This document shows positions 28,693 to 38,423 of a stretch of DNA of 64,000 bases, one piece after another. Numbering within the stretch: position 1 is the stretch's first letter; every line of letters begins with the position of its first letter. The translations under genes were made by a program, and so were the position numbers. The DNA is from Solimonas terrae (GTDB lineage Bacteria > Pseudomonadota > Gammaproteobacteria > Nevskiales > Nevskiaceae): the NCBI RefSeq assembly GCF_011067135.1, contig NZ_JAAMOW010000001.1:186001-250000 (forward strand). Reading direction: 5' to 3'. Under the pieces are notes generated by a model. The model had not been told where the DNA came from. It ran no database searches and worked only from the letters and a program-made list of their open reading frames with translations.

Positions 28693-30306
28693 CTACCTCC
28701 TGGCGGACCCTTGGATCACGAGGGAAAGCACGTCAGGTTGCCATCGCTGGCCGCGCCACGAAACATGTTGATCGGGGCGAATCAGGGCAAGTCTGGCCTG
28801 ATACAGGGCTTCGACGTCCAGTCCTTCCGGGCGTACCACCTTCAACGGGATTCGCGCTTGCCGTGCATCGAGCTCGGCCTGCGTGACTTCAGCGGCTGAA
28901 GCATCAGCCGCAACGAGCAACGTGAACCCCTGACCGAACAGATCGTAGATCGAGCTGCCGTCGGCAAGCCACGCATGAGGTGCCAGATATCCGGGTCGTG
29001 CGGTCGGTGTGTAGTTGCCGTTGTCGTGCATCGGCGCCGTGCCGCCTTCATCGGCGACCCATGGAGACCCTTCATATCCGAGCCCGAGGACGGTACCCAA
29101 GGTGTGGAACTCACGCGCCTTGGTCTTCTGGATCTTGCGCCCAATCAGGGCGCGCAGGCCGCGGCCGATGAATCCGTCCCGCTCGATGATGGCAGGCGGT
29201 ACCGGCGCCGCGGCAAAGTTCGCAACGGCCTCTTCAATCACGATCCTGTGCAACGGCTGTCGTTCCGACTGATAGCTGTCCAGAAAAGCTGCATCGGCCC
29301 AGCCCTGCAGCACGGCTGCCAGTTTCCAGCCAAGATCGACACCATCACCAATGCCCATGTTCATTCCGTATCCGCCCGTGGGCGGATGCAAGTGACAGGC
29401 ATCGCCTGCGAGCAGCATGCGGTGATCCCGATAGCGATCTGCCAGCCAGACACTCGCCACCCATGAATCGGCGCTCAGAATTTCGATGGGGCTGCGCAGA
29501 CCACTGCGCTCGCGGATCAAGGCGATCGCTTCCTGGTCGCTGAGATGTTTTCCTTCCGGCACTCCCATCGGCATGAAGAACCACCGGTCGTCGGTATCCA
29601 TGGGGCCGATGGCGCTCACTCCATGTTTGCCGATCTGCAGATACATCACGCCTTTCTCGTGCTTGTGCTCGCGCGCAAATTCCGGTGCACGAAATATGAT
29701 GTTGTAGCTGTTGCCGAGCTTGCGCAGAGCGTCCGACTTGATGCCCATGACTTCACGCGCAGTGCTGCGTGCGCCATCCGCAGCAATCAGATAGCGGGCG
29801 CCGACTTCCAGACTTTTTCCGGACGCATCCTCCAATGTGGCGACAACCTGATCCTGATTCTGACGCGCGGTCACAAAGCGGGTATTGAACCGGATCTCGA
29901 CGCTGGGAAGCGTCCGCGTGTGCTCCAGCAACACCTTTTCGAGCTTGTATTGCGGCACCCACTGCGCATGCTCGGGGTAGAGTGGATTGCGCCCCGGCGC
30001 CGCGTTGAATGCATCACGAAAATGAGCGAGTTTGTGCCCTGACAGGCTGGTGACAAAAATCATGTCGTTTGGAAAGTCGATGCCAAACGGCGCTTCGGCG
30101 GCTAGCTTGCCAGCAATGCCCCAGCGCCTCAGGTGCGTGCGCGTACGAACATTGGTGGTTTTGGCGCGAGGTGCTTGTCCGCCGCGGGCATTGCGATCGA
30201 TGACCAACACGTCAATTCCGCGCATGCCCAGCTCAATGGCGGCTGCAAGGCCCGTTGGGCCTGCCCCCACGATCAAAACTTGCGTTGCAATAGCTGAGCT
30301 TGGCAC
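28693..30306 (-). CDS. FAD-dependent aromatic monooxygenase, PheA/TfdB-like
   Basis: A 537-residue flavoprotein monooxygenase. GAGPTGLAAAIELGMRG is the FAD-binding Rossmann motif, IAADGARSTAREVMG the DG motif and LLAGDACHLHPPTGGYGMNMG the GD motif. A C-terminal thioredoxin-like region (DLFGQGFTLLVAAD) is typical of phenol/2,4-dichlorophenol hydroxylase relatives. It is the first gene of the aromatic operon; the LysR-type box lies 82 bases upstream. Two successive hydroxylases suggest the natural substrate enters with no or one ring hydroxyl (inference). Confidence 0.9.
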   Translation of the reverse strand: MPSSAIATQVLIVGAGPTGLAAAIELGMRGIDVLVIDRNARGGQAPRAKTTNVRTRTHLRRWGIAGKLAAEAPFGIDFPNDMIFVTSLSGHKLAHFRDAFNAAPGRNPLYPEHAQWVPQYKLEKVLLEHTRTLPSVEIRFNTRFVTARQNQDQVVATLEDASGKSLEVGARYLIAADGARSTAREVMGIKSDALRKLGNSYNIIFRAPEFAREHKHEKGVMYLQIGKHGVSAIGPMDTDDRWFFMPMGVPEGKHLSDQEAIALIRERSGLRSPIEILSADSWVASVWLADRYRDHRMLLAGDACHLHPPTGGYGMNMGIGDGVDLGWKLAAVLQGWADAAFLDSYQSERQPLHRIVIEEAVANFAAAPVPPAIIERDGFIGRGLRALIGRKIQKTKAREFHTLGTVLGLGYEGSPWVADEGGTAPMHDNGNYTPTARPGYLAPHAWLADGSSIYDLFGQGFTLLVAADASAAEVTQAELDARQARIPLKVVRPEGLDVEALYQARLALIRPDQHVSWRGQRWQPDVLSLVIQGSARR

Positions 30307-30386
30307 GCGCCACTCCTGGACCTGACTGTCGCCGATCAGTCTAGAAAACGCGTCCCTGGCTCATAAGAGAGCAAAATCAGCGAGCT

Positions 30387-30403
30387 GATACCTGATTTGT
30401 ATC
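30387..30403. promoter_or_regulatory. LysR-type binding box ATAC-N7-GTAT
   Basis: GATAC-CTGATTT-GTATC, a perfect dyad containing ATAC-N7-GTAT, the classic recognition site of BenM/CatM/CbnR-type LysR regulators. It lies between the LysR gene and the first monooxygenase, at the distance expected of a recognition-binding site upstream of the monooxygenase promoter. Confidence 0.7.
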
Positions 30404-30555
30404 GTCAGCCGTGACGGTTCAATCGAGGTGTCATGCCGTCGAATTGGTAATTTGTCTCCGCGAACTCGTTGCAGACTGTGATCCCGGCCGGACCAGGACG
30501 TACAGCTGTCAGGAATGCCGCCGCATCCCCCATTTCTGATGCGATACGAAGCCTG

Positions 30556-31527
30556 CTATCGCATCCGCGCAAGCCGGCTTTTTTTTGCGCCGCCGAGAGC
30601 CGGTGTTGCAGGTGCGGCATATTTATTCACCGCAACGCGACGCATCATGTCGCAGAAGTACTCGGCAGCGGGGGTCAAGGGCAGGGCACTGCGACGGACA
30701 ATCCGGATGGGTGGCGCCGGCAGCAGTTCCTTCACCGGAATCGTCTGCACGGCATCGGTCCAGAGCTGAGACTCAACCCATTGAATGGGAAGCAGCACCA
30801 GCAGATCCGTTTTCGCGATCAATACCAGAGTCGTGAGGGCGGAATGCATCTGCATGACCGGCCGCGGGGTCGGCAAGCCGTATTGCTCGAACAGCGGAGC
30901 CAGTTCGGCATCTGCCCTGTGCGTCAGCGTCGTGCTCGCCCACTCGGCATCGACGAGATCCCGCAGTGACTTTGCCTTGCTGAGGGGATGCCCCTTGCGG
31001 CCAACGACCACTCGAGTATTTTCGAACAGCGTTTCCGTCCGGAATTCCGAACCGATATCCTCGGGTGCCGGCCCGATGTAGCAGTCGATGCTGCCGCTGC
31101 GAAGATCGCTGTCGATACGCGGAAACAGGGCATCCATGATGTTCAGGCGTACGTCGGGATACTTTCTGCGAAAAGGCCCGATCGCGTCAGGCAGCAATGC
31201 GAATTGCGCTACTGTCGAAAGTGCCATCGTCACGTTGCCATGCGTCTCTCCGCGCAGTTGCGCCAATTCCTCCTCGGCCCGCAACAGTTCACCCTGCGCG
31301 GCCCTGGCTCTCGAGTAGAACACTTTGCCGAGAGGCGTGAGCTGGGCACCTTTTGCGCTGCGCTCGAACAGCACGACGCCAAGACGACGCTCGAGTTCTC
31401 TGATATTGCGGCTCACGGTTGGCTGTGCACCGCCCTGATGCCGCGCGGCTGCATGCACGCTGCCGCGTTCCACGACTGCAAGAAAGTCTCTGAGAGCCGA
31501 AAATTTGACCACTGTCAGGTTATTCAT
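30556..31527 (-). CDS. LysR-family transcriptional regulator
   Basis: A 323-residue regulator with an N-terminal winged HTH (LRDFLAVVERGSVHAAARHQGGAQPTVSRNIREL, then FERSAKGAQLTPLG) and a periplasmic-binding-like effector domain (HGNVTMALSTVAQFALLP...). ATG 31527 fits the family start better than the in-frame GTG 31539. It is on the same strand as the aromatic operon, 250 bases upstream of it, and divergent from the TonB receptor at 31765. The short perfect dyad TGATATCA at 31531-31538 lies just upstream of its start. Likely activator of the hydroxylase/dioxygenase operon, responding to an aromatic intermediate. Confidence 0.92.
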   Translation of the reverse strand: MNNLTVVKFSALRDFLAVVERGSVHAAARHQGGAQPTVSRNIRELERRLGVVLFERSAKGAQLTPLGKVFYSRARAAQGELLRAEEELAQLRGETHGNVTMALSTVAQFALLPDAIGPFRRKYPDVRLNIMDALFPRIDSDLRSGSIDCYIGPAPEDIGSEFRTETLFENTRVVVGRKGHPLSKAKSLRDLVDAEWASTTLTHRADAELAPLFEQYGLPTPRPVMQMHSALTTLVLIAKTDLLVLLPIQWVESQLWTDAVQTIPVKELLPAPPIRIVRRSALPLTPAAEYFCDMMRRVAVNKYAAPATPALGGAKKSRLARMR

Positions 31528-31764
31528 TTCTGATATCACAAACCATTTATTGGCATCTTATCCCATTGCCTGCCTGTCCCTAGACTCGATTCGAGCATTG
31601 TGCGTGTGCGTGGAAATCGGAGTCCTTCGATGCTTCCAGACACCACGCGCATGGGCGCATCGGAAGTCGAGGCGACCAGAGATAAGCCGACAAAGGCAAG
31701 CACCGTCAGGCGAGTGGACATGATTCGCCTCATGAGTCAGAGCGACCACGGGGAGAAGATTTCA

Positions 31765-34245
31765 GTGTTGAAGACTGAGGAAGAAGTGCTCGGCAGGGGC
31801 CGCAAGGCGCTGGCGGTGCTGATCGTTGTCTTGGCGCTCGGTTTTGAGTCCGAGCCGGCCTTGGCCCAGCAAGCGGCCCCCGGCGATAGCGGGCATGCGA
31901 GCCCTTCCGAGCATGGTGATCATTCTGCAGCCGATCCGGTGCAAAGCGGGAATGACGCCGCCGTTGCTGGCGACGGCAACGGCACCGTCAACGAAGCGCC
32001 GGTGGCCGCGTCTGCGGACAGCATGCCGCCACAGACTGAACTCAAGACGATCACGCTTGGTGCAGAAGACCCTGGTGCGGTGCCACTGGCGGTGCCCGAC
32101 AAGGCAAAAGAGACGCCGTTGGAGGAGGTGATCGTCACAGCGCAGCGACGCACTCAGGATTTGCAGAAAACGCCGGTCGCGGTGACCGCGCTGAGCGAAA
32201 AGACGCTGACGGAACGGAATATTCAATCGACGCAGGACTTGATGCAGGTGGCGCCCAGCTTGCAGGTCAGCACCGAAACTGCGGGGCCAGGTGGTGGTTC
32301 GGCGGTGTTTTTCCTGCGTGGCATGGGTCAGCAACGATCGGGCAACGGCACGGAGCCTGCCGTGGGCGTTTATGTCGACGGGGTTTATTACCCGTCTCCG
32401 CAAGGCGCGATTTTCAGCATTCTGGATTTGCAACAGGTCGAGGTCCTGCGTGGTCCGCAAGGCACCTTGTTCGGCCGCAACACGATCGGCGGTGCCATTC
32501 GCTATACCAGCAAGGCGCCTGAGTTCGACGACAACGGTTATGTGCAAGGCACCGCGGGAAGTTACGATCGCCGGGACCTGGTGGGAGCGGTCAATCTCGC
32601 CTACCAGGATCTCGTCGCCATGCGGTTATCGGGCGGACGACTGCAGCGCGACGGATACGTCAGGCAGCAGGATGGCGGCAAAGACGCCGGCGCTCAGGAC
32701 GACAAGGTGGCGCGGGCGCAAATCCGCTTCGCTCCCATGCAAACGCTGGAGGTCAACCTCGAAGGGCAATACAGCAGGACACTTCTTGACGGTTTGACCT
32801 ACAACCAACCCGGACCCATCAAACCCACGCCGAACACGGTCCCCTGGTATTACAACCTGACGGCAACCGGTGGACTGCTCTATCCGCCTTACGATGACCG
32901 CTTTGCCTCGACCTGTGACTACTGTCAGGCTGGAACCAACATCCGCGAGTTTGCAAAGAGCGACGGCGATGGTGCCAACATGAGCGTGATCTGGACCGGG
33001 CTCGATTCGGTCGAAGTGAAATCGCTGACTGCGTGGCAGCGGGTCGACAGCAATTTTGCGCTGGATCTGGATGGTTCGCCCGCTCCCGTATACAGCGCGG
33101 CCGCACATCTCCAGGACGAGATTTATTCGCAGGAGTTTCAATTCAGCGGCAAGGCGTTCGACGAGAAGCTCGATTGGGTCGGCGGACTTTATGGTGCGCA
33201 GCAAACGTCCGATGTGCTGCCCGGCGGGACTCAGTTGCTGTTCGGTGTGATCCCCAACGATCCGGCGCCGTTGAGCCGGAAGACCGACACCGGGGCGGCA
33301 TTCATCGATATGACGTACGAGCTGTTCGACAATGCTCACGTCCTGGGCGGTTATCGCATCAGTCAGGACAACAAGAAGGCGACGCTCTACGACAAGAATT
33401 CTGGGGACGAGACGGAGCAGGAGCGCAAGAAGTTCACGAGCAACACCGGCCGTGTCGGATTGCAGTACCAATGGACAAGCGAGATCATGAGTTACGCCAC
33501 GGTGTCCACCGGGTTTCGTGCCGGCGGCTTCAATCTGGACGTGAACACGCCGCTGATCTTCACGCCGGCGCTCTACCAATACACGCTCGCTCCATACAAG
33601 CCGGAAAACGTGACGAGCTACGAGATTGGCGCGCGCAGCGAATTTTTCGGAGGACTCGTCCGGGTCAATCCGACCATTTTCTACGCGAAGTGGAAGGACA
33701 TCCAGGTCCAATCCGTGAACGTCAATGCGTCGGCGCTGGAAATTTTCGTGGACAACGCAGCCAGTGCGCACTCGGAGGGTCTGGAACTGGAAATGCAGGC
33801 CGTGGCATCGCGTCACCTGATGTTCTTCGGGAATCTGGCCTTGCTGAAGATGAAGTACGACGCGATCGGCAATGCCACCGGCATCACGACCGACAGCAGG
33901 TTCATGCGTGCACCGAAGGTGACGTACACGCTGGGCGGGCGATACCAGAACGACATCGAAGGCTGGTTCCAGTACGTGCTGTCGGCAAACTGGAACTGGC
34001 AGGACGATCAAGCCAGCTCCGCGACGGATGATGATTCGCTGTCGCTGCCTTCATACGGGCTGCTGTCGATGCGGCTGGACCTGAAAAGCCCGAACGATGT
34101 GCTCGAGTTCTCGGTGTTCATGACCAATGTGACCGACCAGACCTACTACGTCGGCGGTGCGAATTACGCATCATCGACCGGTACCGCGCGTTACGACCTG
34201 GGCCGCCCGAGAGAGACCGGCGTCAGCCTGCGGTACAACTTCTAG
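31765..34245 (+). CDS. TonB-dependent outer-membrane receptor
   Basis: An 826-residue receptor: signal segment (KALAVLIVVLALGFESEPALAQ), an acidic spacer, TonB-box-like LEEVIVTAQRRTQDLQ, plug with VEVLRGPQGTLFGRNTIGGA and a barrel ending in Phe (LRYNF). I chose GTG 31765 because GGGGAGAAG precedes it by about 9 bases; ATG 31720 and ATG 31732 are in-frame alternatives. It is divergent from the LysR gene, which may regulate it, and is followed 75 bases later by a HSL-like hydrolase. The VTAQRR form of the N-terminus is common in receptors of sphingomonads and Nevskiales that import hydrophobic or glycosylated compounds. Confidence 0.92.
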   Translation: MLKTEEEVLGRGRKALAVLIVVLALGFESEPALAQQAAPGDSGHASPSEHGDHSAADPVQSGNDAAVAGDGNGTVNEAPVAASADSMPPQTELKTITLGAEDPGAVPLAVPDKAKETPLEEVIVTAQRRTQDLQKTPVAVTALSEKTLTERNIQSTQDLMQVAPSLQVSTETAGPGGGSAVFFLRGMGQQRSGNGTEPAVGVYVDGVYYPSPQGAIFSILDLQQVEVLRGPQGTLFGRNTIGGAIRYTSKAPEFDDNGYVQGTAGSYDRRDLVGAVNLAYQDLVAMRLSGGRLQRDGYVRQQDGGKDAGAQDDKVARAQIRFAPMQTLEVNLEGQYSRTLLDGLTYNQPGPIKPTPNTVPWYYNLTATGGLLYPPYDDRFASTCDYCQAGTNIREFAKSDGDGANMSVIWTGLDSVEVKSLTAWQRVDSNFALDLDGSPAPVYSAAAHLQDEIYSQEFQFSGKAFDEKLDWVGGLYGAQQTSDVLPGGTQLLFGVIPNDPAPLSRKTDTGAAFIDMTYELFDNAHVLGGYRISQDNKKATLYDKNSGDETEQERKKFTSNTGRVGLQYQWTSEIMSYATVSTGFRAGGFNLDVNTPLIFTPALYQYTLAPYKPENVTSYEIGARSEFFGGLVRVNPTIFYAKWKDIQVQSVNVNASALEIFVDNAASAHSEGLELEMQAVASRHLMFFGNLALLKMKYDAIGNATGITTDSRFMRAPKVTYTLGGRYQNDIEGWFQYVLSANWNWQDDQASSATDDDSLSLPSYGLLSMRLDLKSPNDVLEFSVFMTNVTDQTYYVGGANYASSTGTARYDLGRPRETGVSLRYNF

Positions 34246-34320
34246 CCCGACAACGCTGCGGATCGATTCACGCGCTTGCCGATCGGCGATCGCGATCATC
34301 CGGATTTGAGAGTGAATCAG

Positions 34321-35637
34321 ATGAACGAGAAATACGAAAAGCTGCGCGAAGCACGGCTCGCCAAGGTCAACCAGGATTATCGGGGGATGATCGAGGCAAT
34401 CCCGCCGCTGCGCACGCTCGGTATCACCGGCATGCGCGCCGCTTTCGAAGGGCTGGGGGCATCGCGGGAAGTGACGCCCGGCGTCTCGCAGCGCGACGTC
34501 GAGATTCCGGGACCGCATGGCCCGGTCCCGACGCGTATCTACACCCCCGATGGCTACACTGGTCCCAAACTTGGCGTCTACGTGCACACGCACGCAGGCG
34601 GCTTCGTTTCGGGCGGCGGACTCGACACCTGGAACTGGATGAACACGATGCTGGCCGCGCGCGTGCCGTGCATCGTCGTCGCACCCGATTTCCGGCTGCC
34701 GCCTGAGCACCGATTTCCGACCGGTCTCGACGACTGCTGGGCGGTCGTCAACTGGGTCGCCGCGCAAGGCGAGGCGCATGGCTGGGATGCCGGCAGGATC
34801 GCGGTCGGCGGTGGCTGCACCGGCGGCAATTTTGCAGCGGTGCTGTCGCTGATGGCGCGCGACGCCGGGCGGCCGAAGATTTCGCTGCAGATCCTCGAAT
34901 CCTGGCTGGCCGATGCGCACGGCACCGCGCCATCGCATGAGGAATTTGCGGACGGCTACGGCCTGCGCCACGAGGACAACGAATTTGTCGTCGGCAACTA
35001 CATTGCCAGGGAGGCCGATCGCGACGACTGGCGCGTCTCGCCACTGCAGGTGACGTCAGTCGCGAACGTCGCACCGGCGCTGATCACGGTCGGCGAATGG
35101 GACATCCTTCGGGACGAGGATATCCAATACGGTGAACGCCTGAAGGCAGCCGGCGTGCCGGTCGATGTGCATGTCATTCCGGAGACCGGCCACTTTCCGA
35201 ATCCGGACCACGCCGAGCACGTCCACGAGCTGCATATCAAGGGGCTGACCGCGGCAATCGGACCGAAAGGCACGTACTCGATTGCGCCGATCGCCGCAGT
35301 ACAGGCCGCCACCGACGAGTCGGCCGGCACGGCGCCTTCGCGGCCGGACGGCAAATGGATGCTGACGGTACGAACCCCGATGGGCATCAAGACCGACGAA
35401 CTGGAACTCAGGACGGTCGCCGGAAAACTGACGGGTACGCAGTCCAGCCCGGAAATCGGCACGCACGCCGATCTGGTGATCAAGGTCGATCGCGGCACGA
35501 TCAGCTGGTCGATTCCAGTCACCAGGCCGGTCAAGCTGACGCTGCAGTTCACGGCGCAGATCGACGGCGATGCGATGACGGGTACCGTCAAGGCCGGCTT
35601 CTTCGGCAAGGCGCCGTTGAACGGCAGGCGCGTCTGA
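34321..35637 (+). CDS. HSL-like alpha/beta hydrolase with Cys in the nucleophile position
   Basis: A 438-residue alpha/beta hydrolase of the hormone-sensitive-lipase type. The oxyanion motif is HTHAGGF (residues 89-95), DFRLPPEHRFP follows, Asp261 is in EWDILRDED and His291 in IPETGHFP. The nucleophile elbow, usually GDSAGG, reads GGGCTGGN with Cys166 where Ser is expected. A Cys-His-Asp triad occurs in dienelactone hydrolase; here it may change the substrate or leave the enzyme weak. An extra C-terminal beta-rich domain of about 110 residues (GKWMLTVRTPMGIKTDELEL...) is attached. It follows the TonB receptor and may share its transcript. Confidence 0.85.
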   Translation: MNEKYEKLREARLAKVNQDYRGMIEAIPPLRTLGITGMRAAFEGLGASREVTPGVSQRDVEIPGPHGPVPTRIYTPDGYTGPKLGVYVHTHAGGFVSGGGLDTWNWMNTMLAARVPCIVVAPDFRLPPEHRFPTGLDDCWAVVNWVAAQGEAHGWDAGRIAVGGGCTGGNFAAVLSLMARDAGRPKISLQILESWLADAHGTAPSHEEFADGYGLRHEDNEFVVGNYIAREADRDDWRVSPLQVTSVANVAPALITVGEWDILRDEDIQYGERLKAAGVPVDVHVIPETGHFPNPDHAEHVHELHIKGLTAAIGPKGTYSIAPIAAVQAATDESAGTAPSRPDGKWMLTVRTPMGIKTDELELRTVAGKLTGTQSSPEIGTHADLVIKVDRGTISWSIPVTRPVKLTLQFTAQIDGDAMTGTVKAGFFGKAPLNGRRV

Positions 35638-35775
35638 GCGTTCGCGCCGATACCGCATCGGGAGCGCACGGACATGTTCGTCGGCAACGCGTGTTGCGTC
35701 GCTGCATGGCTGCGCGAAAGCGATGTCCGGTCGATGATGTGGACGCCGGCGCGCCGCGCGCGAATCGGGTGAGCG

Positions 35776-37287
35776 ATGACACAACGCAGTCGCTATGACG
35801 CCATCGTGATCGGCGCCGGACATAATGGTCTGGCGCTGGCCAGCTATCTGCAGCGCGCCGGTCGCCGGACGCTGCTGGTCGAGCAGGCAAGCCGCGTCGG
35901 CGGCATGACCAGCACTTGCGAGCCGATGTTGCCCGGTTACCGCCACAATCCGCACGCGAACTTTCTTGCCTACCAGTCCGTCTCGCCGATCATGGCGGAC
36001 CTGCGCCTGCGCGAGCGCGGTTTGCTGACACTGACCCCCGAAGTCCAGCATGCGATCGCCTTCGCCGACGGGCGACCGCCGGTCGTCGTGCACCGCAAGG
36101 ACCGTGATGCGTGCACCGCAAGAAGCATGGCCGCACACAGCGCACGCGATGCGGCAGCCTTTCTCGATCTGCGTCGTCGCGTCGACGGCCTGACACCATC
36201 CTTGCGCGATGTTCTGTTCCGGCCCCTGTCCGAAATCGGAATTGCGGCACACCGGGATGCGGTCTTGCAGGCGTTTCGTGGCGTGAGCGGCATCGAGCAG
36301 ACGGGGACGCGCGGCGGCGCGGCCGTCATCGATGCGCTTTTCGAGTCGCCCGAAGTCCGCACACTGTTCTATCTGCTGGCGATCGAATACGGCGCCTCGC
36401 TGACGCAGCCGGGCAATGACCTGGCCTTCCTCGGTCTGGTGCTGTGGATGATTGGCGGACGTGAAGTGCCGCTGGGCGGGATGCAGCGTTTCGCCGACGC
36501 ATTGCATGCCGCAGCGCGCGAACACGGTGTCGATGTGCGGACTTCGTCGCCGGTCACGCGCATCATCGTCGAATCCGGACGCGTCAGCGGCGTCGAGATG
36601 GCGGGCAAGCGTGTCGGCGCGCCGTTGGTCGTCTCCAGTCTCGGCCTCCGGCAGACCTTCAACGAGCTGCTGGATGCGCAGGCGCTGGGTACAGGTGATC
36701 GACAGGCGGCGGCGACGACGGGCGCACAACCGACGCCCAGCATCGCCAGTCAGGCTTTCGCACTGCGCGAACCGCCGGCCTATCGATCCGCGCGCTGGGA
36801 TCCGGATCTCGATCGTTGCGTGCAGACCTTCATCGGCTTCGACACGCCCGCCGATGTGCTCGCACAGGAGCGCGACCTGGCGATGGGCGTTCTGCCACCT
36901 CCGCGCGCGTCGGTACGAGTGCCGAGCCTCTGGGATCCGGGCATGGCGCCGCGCGGCTGCCACGTCGCGGGCGCGGACAGTCATTTCCCGCATGCCGCTT
37001 CACTCAGCGACGACGAATGGGGCGAGATCGAAGCCATTTACAACGACGCGCTGCTCGACACCTGGCGCGAAGCCGCGCCGAACATGCACCGCGACAACGT
37101 CATCGCCAGTCATTTCGCACGGCCACAAGCGGGCGATCGGCAAGTGGTACTGCGCTGCGGCAGCCAGTATCGCACCTCGATCGACGGCCTCTGGTTGTGC
37201 GGCACCGCGACCTATCCCGGCGGCGGCGTGCACGGCGCCTGCGCCATCAATGCCTTTCAGGACATCACCGGACAAAGTCTGCAATGA
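35776..37287 (+). CDS. FAD/NAD(P)-binding oxidoreductase, phytoene-desaturase-like
   Basis: A 503-residue flavoprotein. The N-terminal dinucleotide motif VIGAGHNGLALASYLQRAG and the following VEQASRVGGMTST match phytoene dehydrogenase-like amine-oxidase-type enzymes; the C-terminal FAD motif is LCGTATYPGGGVHGACA. No carotenoid genes are nearby, so it more likely desaturates or oxidises a terpenoid, steroid or other hydrophobic substrate (inference). Its TGA overlaps the ATG of the next gene as ATGA. Confidence 0.85.
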   Translation: MTQRSRYDAIVIGAGHNGLALASYLQRAGRRTLLVEQASRVGGMTSTCEPMLPGYRHNPHANFLAYQSVSPIMADLRLRERGLLTLTPEVQHAIAFADGRPPVVVHRKDRDACTARSMAAHSARDAAAFLDLRRRVDGLTPSLRDVLFRPLSEIGIAAHRDAVLQAFRGVSGIEQTGTRGGAAVIDALFESPEVRTLFYLLAIEYGASLTQPGNDLAFLGLVLWMIGGREVPLGGMQRFADALHAAAREHGVDVRTSSPVTRIIVESGRVSGVEMAGKRVGAPLVVSSLGLRQTFNELLDAQALGTGDRQAAATTGAQPTPSIASQAFALREPPAYRSARWDPDLDRCVQTFIGFDTPADVLAQERDLAMGVLPPPRASVRVPSLWDPGMAPRGCHVAGADSHFPHAASLSDDEWGEIEAIYNDALLDTWREAAPNMHRDNVIASHFARPQAGDRQVVLRCGSQYRTSIDGLWLCGTATYPGGGVHGACAINAFQDITGQSLQ

Positions 37288-38321
37288 ATCTGCTCAAGAC
37301 AAGAAGCACCATGATCGCCGTCGCATCGCGGCATCGCCGGCGCAGGATCATGGCGGCGATGGTGGTGGCTGCCTGTGCCTGGTCCGGTACGCTGGCGGCG
37401 CAGTCGACGCTGCCGGCCAAAGGCATCGTGCAATGGGTGACGCTCGGCACCAATTCCGGTCCGCTGGCATTCAGCGATCGCGCGCAGCCGGCGAACCTGC
37501 TGGTCGCCGACGGTCAGTACATTGTCGTCGATGCCGGTGACGGCGCCAGCGAATCGCTGTTGCGCAAGGGCGTGTTTCTCGATGATGTCCACGCCGTCTT
37601 CATTTCGCACCTGCATTTCGATCACACCGGCGGCCTGTTTGCCCTGCTTGGCCGGCGCTACCAGGCACGCGGCGTTTCGCCGCTGACGATCTACGGCCCA
37701 CCCGGCACGAAACGCACGGTCGATGCGCTGATCGCGGCGATGCAACCGATGGCGGAGGCCGAGGGCGAGGGTGGCGTATTCTCCGCGCTGGCCAAGTCGA
37801 AGCCCGGCGACAACATCAAAGTGGTCGAGCTGGTCGACGGCTCGCGCGTCAAGCTCGGCAACGTGAATGTCAGCGCGGCAGTCAACACCCATTACGTGCT
37901 GTCCGACGAAACAGGCAAGGGCAATCACTCGCTGGCGTTCCGCTTCGACGCCCCCGGCCGTTCGATCGCCTACACCGGCGATACCGGACCGAGCAAGAAG
38001 GTCGAGGCTCTGGCGAAGAATGCCGATCTGCTGGTTTCCGAAATCATGGATCCGGACGAGTCGCTCGACCGGCTCAGCGAGATGGCCAAGGATCTCAACT
38101 TCGTGGTGCTCGCGGTCGCGAAACACGCACTCCGCAGTCACTTCGTCGAGGAGCATCTGTCGCCGGACGAAGTAGGTCTGATGGCGAAGCGCGCCAATGT
38201 GAAATCGCTGCTGCTGACGCACAACGCCCTGGCCGCTAGCTCGCTCGACGGCGCGCACGCGCGTATCGCGAAGAACTACTCAGGCCCGATCACCTTCGCC
38301 GAGGACATGCACGCCTACTGA
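37284..38321 (+). CDS. periplasmic metallo-beta-lactamase-fold hydrolase
   Basis: A 345-residue protein with an N-terminal signal segment (MAAMVVAACAWSGTLAAQ) after a basic start. The zinc motif is SHLHFDHTGG (His109, His111, Asp113, His114), with further ligands expected at the His of AVNTHYV, the Asp of YTGDTG and the His of LLLTHN. This is a complete dinuclear MBL site of the kind found in lactonases, arylsulfatases or RNase Z-like enzymes. It probably hydrolyses a lactone or ester in the periplasm. It is translationally coupled to the flavoprotein, suggesting successive steps on one compound. Confidence 0.88.
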   Translation: MNLLKTRSTMIAVASRHRRRRIMAAMVVAACAWSGTLAAQSTLPAKGIVQWVTLGTNSGPLAFSDRAQPANLLVADGQYIVVDAGDGASESLLRKGVFLDDVHAVFISHLHFDHTGGLFALLGRRYQARGVSPLTIYGPPGTKRTVDALIAAMQPMAEAEGEGGVFSALAKSKPGDNIKVVELVDGSRVKLGNVNVSAAVNTHYVLSDETGKGNHSLAFRFDAPGRSIAYTGDTGPSKKVEALAKNADLLVSEIMDPDESLDRLSEMAKDLNFVVLAVAKHALRSHFVEEHLSPDEVGLMAKRANVKSLLLTHNALAASSLDGAHARIAKNYSGPITFAEDMHAY

Positions 38322-38423
38322 GGTTCGCGGATGCTGGCCAGCCGCCGGGCAAGGGCGTGCGCCGGGTCCGGCGAAGCGCCGCGAACATGATCCCGGTGCG
38401 GCACGGCGGCGGGCGAGGCTGGC

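Noticed and set aside
38322-38423. Hairpin-like sequence between the convergent MBL and aacS genes as a terminator
   Set aside because: Only the short dyad GCTGGCCAGC is seen, with no U-tract; not enough to call a terminator. No intrinsic terminator in the window met that standard.
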